Below are positions 34,709 through 40,674 of a stretch of 64,000 bases of DNA, piece after piece. The DNA comes from Candidatus Ribeiella danica (GTDB lineage Bacteria; Chloroflexota; Chloroflexia; Chloroflexales; Roseiflexaceae), in assembly GCA_016717335.1 (NCBI GenBank), contig JADKFS010000008.1, positions 186,001 through 250,000 on the forward strand, given 5' to 3'. Position 1 is the stretch's first letter, and every line of letters begins with the position of its first letter. The notes below the pieces were generated by a model. That model did no database searches. It saw only the letters and a program-made list of their open reading frames with translations, and was not told the origin of the DNA. Made by a program: the position numbers and the translations under genes.

Positions 34709-34807
34709 AGTCTACAGTAGTCAGTAGTCAGTCGTCAGTCGTCGGTAGCCAGTACATCGAGCATCAACGCTGCGCATCGGTACTGGATACTGACTTCTGG
34801 CTTCTGG
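34709..34807. repeat. GTCAGTA-word hairpin between sufC and sufD
   Basis: CAGTAGTCAGTAGTCAGTCG on the left, ACTGGATACTGACTTCTGGC on the right, with about 40 bp between them. The word family is the same as between the two ABC genes at 11.4 kb. Confidence 0.75.
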
Positions 34808-35587
34808 CTACTTCGCGACTTCCTCCCTGATCCAATCGTAGCCCTTCTCCTCGAGCTCGAGCGCCAGGTCGGCGCTGCCCTCGCGCACGACACGGCCGTC
34901 CATCAGCACCGACACGAAGTGCGGCTTGATGTAGTTGAGCAGCCGCTGGTAGTGCGTGATCACCAGCACGCCCATCTCGGGCTGCTGGCTGTAGAGCGTG
35001 TTGACGCCCTGCGAGACGATCCGCAGCGCGTCGATGTCCAGGCCCGAGTCGGTCTCGTCCATGATCGCCATGCTCGGCTTGAGCATCGCCATCTGCAGGA
35101 TCTCGATCCGTTTCTTCTCGCCGCCGCTGAAGCCCTCGTTCAGGTAGCGCCGCACGAACGACTCGTCGACCTCAAGCGCGGCCATCTTCTCGCGCAGCTC
35201 CTTGCGGAACACAGCCACCGGGATCGAGGTCGCCTTCGGGTCCTTGCCGTCCTCGGCGCGGTGGGCGTTGATAGCGGAGCGCAGGAAGTTCGCCACCGTG
35301 ACGCCGGGGATCGCGACCGGGTACTGGAACGCCAGGAACAGCCCCAGCTTGGCGCGCTCGTCGGCCCCCAGCTCGAGGATATTCTGGTTCTTATACCAGA
35401 CCTCGCCGCTGGTCACGGTGTAGCCGGGGTGTCCCATCAGCGTGTAGGCCAGCGTGCTCTTGCCGCTGCCGTTCGGGCCCATGATCGCGTGGATCGTCCC
35501 ACCCTTGATCGTCAGGCTCAGGCCCTTGAGGATCTCCTTGTCCTCGACGCTCACGCGTAGATCTTTGATAATAAGGTCGGTGCTCAT
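34808..35587 (-). CDS. sufC: SufC ATPase
   Basis: 259 residues, soluble ABC-type ATPase: Walker A GPNGSGKST (37-45), signature FSGGEKKR, Walker B MAIMDETDSGLD. It drives conformational change in SufBCD. GAGGGAG precedes the ATG. It is the first structural gene after the regulator. Confidence 0.96.
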   Translation of the reverse strand: MSTDLIIKDLRVSVEDKEILKGLSLTIKGGTIHAIMGPNGSGKSTLAYTLMGHPGYTVTSGEVWYKNQNILELGADERAKLGLFLAFQYPVAIPGVTVANFLRSAINAHRAEDGKDPKATSIPVAVFRKELREKMAALEVDESFVRRYLNEGFSGGEKKRIEILQMAMLKPSMAIMDETDSGLDIDALRIVSQGVNTLYSQQPEMGVLVITHYQRLLNYIKPHFVSVLMDGRVVREGSADLALELEEKGYDWIREEVAK

Positions 35588-35617
35588 TCAGCTCCCTCTC
35601 GCCAGTGAAGATACAAT

Positions 35618-35686
35618 GTCATTCGTGGAACGTGAAACGTGAACCTGGCGATCGCCGCCGTTCGCGTTTTACGTTTCGCGTTTCAG
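35618..35686. repeat. ACGTGAA-word hairpin between sufR and sufC
   Basis: GGAACGTGAAACGTGAACC pairs with GTTTTACGTTTCGCGTTTC. The right arm reaches the sufR stop codon. Confidence 0.75.
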
Positions 35687-36312
35687 TCCTTGTTGACGAC
35701 GGTAAAATGACAGCTGCGCTGCCCCTCGCGGATCGTGCTCCCGAGCACGATCTGCTCGCCGAGCACCTGCTCGACCATGCGGCGCTCCATCGTACAGACC
35801 CCGGCGTGCTCCTGGGCGACGTCGAAGTACGGGCAGGCGAACAGGCGGAAGCTCTCGCCGGAGGGCTGGACCTCGACGGGGATGCCGCGCCGCTCCAGCG
35901 CCACCCGCAGCGTCTCCAGCCGCTCCTGGATCTTCTCGCCCGAGACCTGGCCGAGATACTCGTCGGCTAGCTGAGCGCCGACGGCGTTGAGCAGCAGCTC
36001 CAGCCGGGCCGGCCCTTCCTGGCTGGCGATCACCCGCAGGAGCGTGTTGGTCAGCGTGTCGTACTCCTTCGGGAACAGGCTCTGCGCCTCGGGCGTCAGG
36101 AAGTAGAGCGCGTGCGGGCGCCCCGGCCCACTGCGCACCAGCTTGGTCGCTACCAGACCCCTGGCCTGCATGTGTGTCAGGTGCTCACGGACGGCGGTCG
36201 TGCTGATGCCGAGTAGCTCCTCGAGATCCTTGACGGTCGCCTCGCCGTGGCGCTGCAGATAGTCGAGGATCTTGCCGACCGGCGACTCGTTGCTGTAAAG
36301 TGTTCCTGCCAT
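35683..36312 (-). CDS. sufR: SufR-type Fe-S sensing transcriptional regulator
   Basis: The protein has 209 residues. The N-terminal winged HTH (about 10-60, VKDLEELLGISTTAVREHL) is followed by a dimerisation helix and a C-terminal cysteine cluster C160 (FACPYFDV), C173 (GVCTMERR) and C201 (RSCHF). SufR proteins bind a [4Fe-4S] cluster and repress suf genes when Fe-S is sufficient. The cyanobacterial fourth Cys is not seen in the expected place. Divergence from aroB is small, but both read the same way. AGGAGCC precedes the ATG. Confidence 0.88.
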   Translation of the reverse strand: MAGTLYSNESPVGKILDYLQRHGEATVKDLEELLGISTTAVREHLTHMQARGLVATKLVRSGPGRPHALYFLTPEAQSLFPKEYDTLTNTLLRVIASQEGPARLELLLNAVGAQLADEYLGQVSGEKIQERLETLRVALERRGIPVEVQPSGESFRLFACPYFDVAQEHAGVCTMERRMVEQVLGEQIVLGSTIREGQRSCHFTVVNKD

Positions 36313-36333
36313 GGTGTGGCTCCTGTGTGTTGG

Positions 36334-36353
36334 AGCTACAGTATACCGTAGCT
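36334..36353 (-). promoter_or_regulatory. Putative SufR operator
   Basis: A 20-bp inverted repeat AGCTAC-N8-GTAGCT with GTATAC at its centre covers the -10 box of the sufR promoter. Its position fits autorepression. Confidence 0.55.
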
Positions 36354-36368
36354 AGGAGCTATTGTCAA
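36340..36368 (-). promoter_or_regulatory. Sigma-70 promoter of the suf operon
   Basis: Minus strand TTGACA (36368-36363), 17-bp spacer, TATACT (36345-36340); the best consensus match in the window. Leader of about 20-25 nt to sufR. Confidence 0.8.
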
Positions 36369-36369
36369 T

Positions 36370-36621
36370 TTTGACAGGAAAAACTGTTTAAATTCTTTGT
36401 GAAGTCAATCACATTGCAATTACTGGCCTATCAGGGCCAGCCATGAAAAACTCACCTCGAATGCCTGCTGCCCAGGCAGGGGACAAAGCAGGAGCCGCCC
36501 CTCTCGGAGCGGCTCGCGCGGGATCAGACTTCTCCTCTCATCCCAATCGCTCTCGCGAGCAAGAGGCGTGCCAAGGCGAGGGATCAGGCGTCAGCATTGA
36601 CGACCACCGGAGAACTACCGC
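36370..36621. other. Non-coding gap between aroB and sufR
   Basis: No gene found. Small hairpins occur: CTGGCC/GGGCCAG (36423-36441), CCTGC/GCAGG (36463-36479) and GAGCCGC/GCGGCTC (36491-36515), the last followed on the minus strand by CTGCTTTG. These could end the aroB transcript. TACTGCCTACTGCCCGCTG words (36607-36630) touch the aroB end. Confidence 0.5.
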
Positions 36622-37773
36622 CTACTGCCTACTGCCCGCTGCCCCCTCCACCACCTCGCGCACCAGCGCCTCGGGCACGTCGTCGCGCACCGCCGCGCCG
36701 CCGATGCCGGTCGGCAGCGCCCAGCGAATCTTGCCGGCGCGCACCTTCTTGTCGCGCAGCGTGCGCTCCAGCACGTCGTCGGGCGCCATCCCCTGGGGCA
36801 TAGCGATGGGCAGCCCGTAGGCCAGCAGCAGCGCGCGCTGCCGCTCGACCATGGGCTGGTCGACCATCGCCAGCCGCGCGGCCAGCTGCGCCTCCAGGTG
36901 CATCCCGATCGCCACCGCCTCGCCGTGCAGCAGCGTGCCGTAGCCTGCGGCGGCCTCGATCGCGTGGCCGAGCGTGTGGCCGTAGTTGAGCAGCATGCGC
37001 TCGCCGGTCTCGCGCTCGTCGGCGTTGACGACGGCCACCTTCACCTTGGCTGCCCGCCGAATGATCTCAGCCAAGTTTTGAGTTTTGAGTTTTGAGTTTT
37101 GAATTGTTGGGCTCGTCGGCAGCTCGGAACTTAGAACTTTGAACTCAGAACTCAGAACTTCTAACTGGTCGAACAGACCGGCATCCCTGATCATGCCGTG
37201 CTTGATCACCTCGGCCCAGCCGGAGCGCAGCTCGCGCTCCGGCAGCGTGGCAAGCGTGCTCGTGTCGCTCAGCACCAGGCGCGGCTGGTGGAACGCGCCG
37301 ATCAGGTTCTTGCCGAGCGGGTGGTTCACACCGGTCTTGCCGCCCAGCGCGCTGTCGACCATCGCCAGCAGGGTCGTCGGCAGCTGGACGAAAGCGATGC
37401 CGCGCAGCACTGTCGCCGCGACGAAGCCGGCCAGGTCGCCGACCACGCCGCCGCCGAGCGCCAGCACCGCGTCGCGCCGCTCGACCCCGCCGCCGATCAG
37501 CCAGTCGTAGCAGCCCGACACAACCGCCAGGTCCTTGCTGGTTTCGCCCGACGGGATCACCTTTATGTCAACATTGTGGCCCGCCCCGCGCAGCGCGCCG
37601 GCGACAGCCTCGCCGTGGTGCGGGTAGACCCCGCCGTCGATCAGCAGCCAGAGCTTGCCGCGCAGTCCCAGCCCGGCCAGCCGGGCCGGCAGATCGGCCA
37701 GCAGCCCCGGCCCAACCAGGATTGCGTAAGCCCCTGCCGGCGTGACTATTGTTAGCGACTCCACGTTGCCCAT
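36622..37773 (-). CDS. aroB: 3-Dehydroquinate synthase (AroB)
   Basis: 383 residues, NAD-dependent conversion of DAHP to 3-dehydroquinate in the shikimate pathway. Hallmarks are PSGETSKDL, GGGVVGDLAGFVAA, PTTLLAMVDSALGGKTGVN, WAEVIKHG, LNYGHTLGHAIE (metal His) and HGEAVAIGM. Normal length is about 350-365. The excess is a repeat-encoded insertion (about residues 203-232) after LFDQLE. The start at 37773 has AGAGGAAA upstream; longer frames run into repeat-rich sequence. It lies just after aroK, the usual pairing. Confidence 0.93.
   Translation of the reverse strand: MGNVESLTIVTPAGAYAILVGPGLLADLPARLAGLGLRGKLWLLIDGGVYPHHGEAVAGALRGAGHNVDIKVIPSGETSKDLAVVSGCYDWLIGGGVERRDAVLALGGGVVGDLAGFVAATVLRGIAFVQLPTTLLAMVDSALGGKTGVNHPLGKNLIGAFHQPRLVLSDTSTLATLPERELRSGWAEVIKHGMIRDAGLFDQLEVLSSEFKVLSSELPTSPTIQNSKLKTQNLAEIIRRAAKVKVAVVNADERETGERMLLNYGHTLGHAIEAAAGYGTLLHGEAVAIGMHLEAQLAARLAMVDQPMVERQRALLLAYGLPIAMPQGMAPDDVLERTLRDKKVRAGKIRWALPTGIGGAAVRDDVPEALVREVVEGAAGSRQ
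37076..37164. repeat. In-frame TTTTGAG insertion in aroB
   Basis: Tandem TTTTGAG heptamers (37076-37103) face AACTTTGAACTCAGAACTC words (37133-37160). Same heptamer as the hairpins flanking sufS. Encodes VLSSEFKVLSSELPT and IQNSKLKTQN without a stop. Confidence 0.85.
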
Positions 37774-37897
37774 ATGCTGCTCATTTCCTCTCGTTCGGCC
37801 CCAGGGACTAGGGGCTTGGGTGGGTGACAAGGTGACAAGGTGACAAGGCAGCGAGCCTGAAACGTAGAACGTTACCCGCCGCCGCTCCCCTACTCCG
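37774..37897. repeat. GGTGACAA words between aroK and aroB
   Basis: Three tandem GGTGACAA units (37823-37849) follow GGGACTAGGGGCTTGGGTG, a word also used in the ABC-gene insertions. The aroK end itself contains GAGACGC words. Confidence 0.6.
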
Positions 37898-38449
37898 CTA
37901 CAGCGTCTCGCCGCTTGGCTCTCGCGTCTCGCCTGTTGCATATCTGCGCAAGACGGCATCGCACACCTGGTCCGTTGTCAGCCCATCCGTCGCGACCCGC
38001 ATGTCGCAGACCTCGCTGTAGAGCGCCGCGCGGCCCGCGCGCAGCGACTCCAGGCGGGCGGCCGGGTCGTCGCCCTGGAGCAGCGGGCGGGCCTGGTCGT
38101 GCGCGCGCAGCCGGTCCACCAGCGCCCCTGTCGGGGCGTCGAGCCAGGCCACGAAGGCGCGCTCGCGCAGCAGGGCGCGGTTCTCGGCGCGCAGCACGAT
38201 CCCCCCTCCCGTCGCGACGACGCACGGCCCGCCGCTCAGGGCCGCGCGCAGCGCGGCCGCCTCAAGGTCGCGAAAATGCGCCTCGCCATCCTCGGCGAAG
38301 ATCTGCGGGACGCCGCGGCCGGCCGCCTGCGCCACCAGCGTGTCGGTATCGCGCAGCGGCCAGCCCAGTCGCTCCGCCAGCAGCCGCCCGACGCTCGACT
38401 TGCCGGCGCCGCTCAGGCCGATCAGGGCGATCGAGCGCGGATTCAGCAT
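37898..38449 (-). CDS. aroK: Shikimate kinase (AroK)
   Basis: The protein has 183 residues. P-loop GLSGAGKSS (11-19), shikimate-binding DTDTL and RDLE, GGGIVLR, lid region QARPLLQGDDP. It phosphorylates shikimate with ATP. The first convincing ATG is at 38449. Upstream the frame stays open into the MITE-like element at 38470, so a slightly longer protein is possible. The C-terminal REPSGETL looks repeat-derived. Confidence 0.92.
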   Translation of the reverse strand: MLNPRSIALIGLSGAGKSSVGRLLAERLGWPLRDTDTLVAQAAGRGVPQIFAEDGEAHFRDLEAAALRAALSGGPCVVATGGGIVLRAENRALLRERAFVAWLDAPTGALVDRLRAHDQARPLLQGDDPAARLESLRAGRAALYSEVCDMRVATDGLTTDQVCDAVLRRYATGETREPSGETL

Positions 38450-38469
38450 GTCAATCCCGCCGCATGCAC

Positions 38470-38589
38470 CTAGTTGGTCGCTTGTTTTGCATGTCGCCAT
38501 TCGCGTGAAACGTGAAGCGTGAAGCGTGAAGCCTAGACGTATCACCTGCCGCACGACACGAGCGATGAGCATATCAAATGACCCACTAG
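38470..38589. repeat. MITE-like element, copy 2
   Basis: About 120 bp with CTAG at both ends (38470-38473 and 38586-38589) and imperfect inverted ends (CTAGTTGGTCGCTTG versus CTAGTGGGTCATTTG on the other strand). GTGAAGC/GTGAAAC heptamers are in the middle. The right-hand CTAG supplies the TAG stop of the dehydrogenase gene. Confidence 0.8.
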
Positions 38590-39590
38590 GTTTGGCCAAC
38601 CGCCACCACGCGCTCCGGCCACACCTCGGGGTTGACCAGGAACGACGGCCGCTCGCCGCGCAGGCCGGCGGCCAGGTTCTCGGCTGCCATCAGGGCCATG
38701 CGCGTGCGAGCCCGCACGCTGGCGCTGGCGATGTGTGGCGTGACGATCGCGTTCGGCAGCGCCAGCAGCGGGTGATCGGCCGGCAGCGGCTCGGGGTCGG
38801 TCACGTCCAGCGCCGCGATCAGCGTCGTGGCCTGCAGCGCCGCGACCAGCGCGCGCGTGTCCACCAGCGGGCCGCGCGCGGTGTTGACCAGGATCGCCTC
38901 GGGCCGCATCAGCGACAGCGCCGCGCGGTCGATCAGGTGGTAGGTCTCGTCGGTGAGCGGGCAGTGCAGCGAGACGACATCGCTCTGAGCCAGCAGCTCA
39001 TCCAGCGCCGCGTAGGCGAGATCGCCGGGCTGCTCGGCCGCGGGCCGGCGCGTGGGGCTGGAGTAGAGCACCCGCATCCCGAAGCCGAGCGCGCGGCGCA
39101 CCACCGCCCGGCCAACCCGGCCGAGCCCGACGATCCCCAGCGTCGCCCCGTACAGATCGCGGCCGAGCAGCGTCTCGGGGCCCCAGGTGCGCCAGCGGCC
39201 GGCCTTGACATACTGGGCGGCCTCGCCGACTCGGCGCGCCGCCGCCAGCATCAGCGCCAGCGCGAAGTCGGCGGTCGTCTCGGTCAGCACGTCGGGCGTG
39301 CTCGTCACCAGGATGCCGCGCCGGGACGCCGCGGCCACGTCGATGTTGTCGTGATCGGCGGCGTAGTTGCTCACCACCCGCAGGCGCGGGGCGGCCGCCA
39401 GCAGCGCCGCGTCGATCTGATCGCAGCCCAGCGCCAGCAGGCCCTCGACCTCGGCGACCTGCTTCAGCAGCACCGCGCGCGGCGGCGGCAGCTCGCCCGG
39501 CCAGACGCTGACCCGCGCGAAGCGCGACAGCAGCTCGATCGCCGGCTGCGGCAGGCGGCGGGTCAGGTAGACGCGCGGGAGGTCGCTCAT
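38586..39590 (-). CDS. D-2-hydroxyacid dehydrogenase (glyoxylate/hydroxypyruvate reductase-like)
   Basis: The protein has 334 residues. NAD(P) loop GLGRVG (155-160), followed by SSPT(R)R that suggests some NADPH tolerance, catalytic R239 (NTARGP), E267 (DPEPLP) and H286 (VTPHIAS). It resembles the GRHPR/GyaR group reducing glyoxylate and hydroxypyruvate. AGAGGAG precedes the ATG. Its stop codon lies in the end of the MITE-like element. It is distinct from the other dehydrogenase at 7.2 kb. Confidence 0.88.
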   Translation of the reverse strand: MSDLPRVYLTRRLPQPAIELLSRFARVSVWPGELPPPRAVLLKQVAEVEGLLALGCDQIDAALLAAAPRLRVVSNYAADHDNIDVAAASRRGILVTSTPDVLTETTADFALALMLAAARRVGEAAQYVKAGRWRTWGPETLLGRDLYGATLGIVGLGRVGRAVVRRALGFGMRVLYSSPTRRPAAEQPGDLAYAALDELLAQSDVVSLHCPLTDETYHLIDRAALSLMRPEAILVNTARGPLVDTRALVAALQATTLIAALDVTDPEPLPADHPLLALPNAIVTPHIASASVRARTRMALMAAENLAAGLRGERPSFLVNPEVWPERVVAVGQT

Positions 39591-39672
39591 TCGAGGCTCC
39601 TCTTACACGACCAAAGCTTTCCTGCGGAGATGCGAGGCGTATGGTACCAGAGGTTGGGCGGCGATGCAACGA

Positions 39673-40075
39673 GCGCAGCGGGGGCGCTGCGCCCCCGGCC
39701 CCCCGCCTGGTGTTTTCCGGGGCGCTGCGCCCCGGCCCCCCGCCTGACAGCCTGCCGACCGCGTCCCCTTTCTCCGGGGCGCTGCGCCCCCGGCCCCCCG
39801 CCCGGGGGAACCCGCGCCGGTTCCCCCGGCCCCCCTCCGGCAAATAATGCCTGTGGCATATCCGATAGTGGTAGCGCATGCCTAGCATCATACCTGCGAG
39901 GCCAGTTGCCTCCCATTGCGCGTGAATTCAGCTAGGCATGCGCGCCAAGCGCTGAATGTGAGGTTGCGTCATTTTGGGGTCCAGGGGCGAGAGCCCCGGC
40001 CGGGGGGCGGCGGGGGTGGCGGCCCACCCCCGCCCGCGGGGGTGCGGGGGGGCGCGCAGCCCCCGCTCGCACTGT
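39673..40075. repeat. Composite repeat element R5
   Basis: Orientation as R2/R3: three GGGGCGCTGCGCCCC palindromes, CCCCCCTCCGGCAAAT, a shortened core with GTGAATTCAGCTAGGCATG and CGCGCCAAGCGCTGAATG, then TTTTGGGGTCCAGGGGC and the GGTGGCGGCCCACC palindrome. Nothing else in the gap. Confidence 0.85.
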
Positions 40076-40117
40076 GAGGGCAGGCCCCCGCCGGGCACGG
40101 CGGGCAACAATGTGAGC

Positions 40118-40123
40118 TATAAT
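40118..40123 (+). promoter_or_regulatory. Candidate -10 of the DUF2203 gene
   Basis: TATAAT, 32 bp before the start codon, with GCGAGGG as ribosome-binding site. No clear -35. Confidence 0.5.
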
Positions 40124-40155
40124 AGTCGGGTCGATCGGCACGAAGCGAGGGTCCG

Positions 40156-40542
40156 ATGCCACGCTATTTCACCGTCGCGGAGGCGAACGCGCTGCTCCCG
40201 CTGCTGCGGCCGCACGTCAAGCGGCTGATCGCGGCGTGGCACCGGCTGAACATACTGCAGGCCGAGGTGCTGCCGATCCTGGAGCGCCAGCCGGGCGCGG
40301 ACATGGGTGGCCCGCCGCTCTCGACCGCCGCCGCCGAGATCGTCTCGGCCCAGAACGCGATCGTCGCCATCCAGGCCGCCGGCGCCGAGCTGAAGGACCC
40401 CGCCACCGGCCTGCTCGACTTTCTGGCCCTGCGCGACGGCGCCGAGGTCTACCTGTGCTGGCGCTACGGCGAGCCGCGGGTCGGCTTCTGGCACCCGATC
40501 GAGACCGGCGTCGCTGGTCGGCAGCCGCTCGATCCGGAGTAG
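40156..40542 (+). CDS. DUF2203 family protein
   Basis: The protein has 128 residues. YFTVAEANALLPLLRPHV, the helical middle, and the C-terminal LLDFLALRDGAEVYLCWRYG plus GFWHPIETGVAGRQPL are the signature of DUF2203, a family of small cytosolic helical proteins common in thermophilic and Chloroflexia-type bacteria, with no known function. Complete at both ends. Confidence 0.88.
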   Translation: MPRYFTVAEANALLPLLRPHVKRLIAAWHRLNILQAEVLPILERQPGADMGGPPLSTAAAEIVSAQNAIVAIQAAGAELKDPATGLLDFLALRDGAEVYLCWRYGEPRVGFWHPIETGVAGRQPLDPE

Positions 40543-40604
40543 CGCGCGCCACGTGCCCTTGCTCTCACGCCTTTTTCTAAAAGCCCTGCCGCGGCGGGGC
40601 CAAA

Positions 40605-40660
40605 ATCACACCCCCTCTCCCGCATTACGGGAGAGGGGGCACGGGGGTGAGGGCAACAAA
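40605..40660. terminator. Hairpin between convergent genes
   Basis: CCCCCTCTCCCG/CGGGAGAGGGGG with a 5-nt loop (about 40610-40638), a member of the CTCACCC hairpin family, between the ends of the DUF2203 gene and the LamG protein gene. Likely works as a terminator, though no T-run is present. Confidence 0.5.
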
Positions 40661-40674
40661 GCCAGGCGCAGCCG

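Noticed and set aside
36423..36520. Possible small RNA or T-box between aroB and sufR
   Set aside because: Only short separate hairpins; none of the T-box or known ncRNA consensus words seen.
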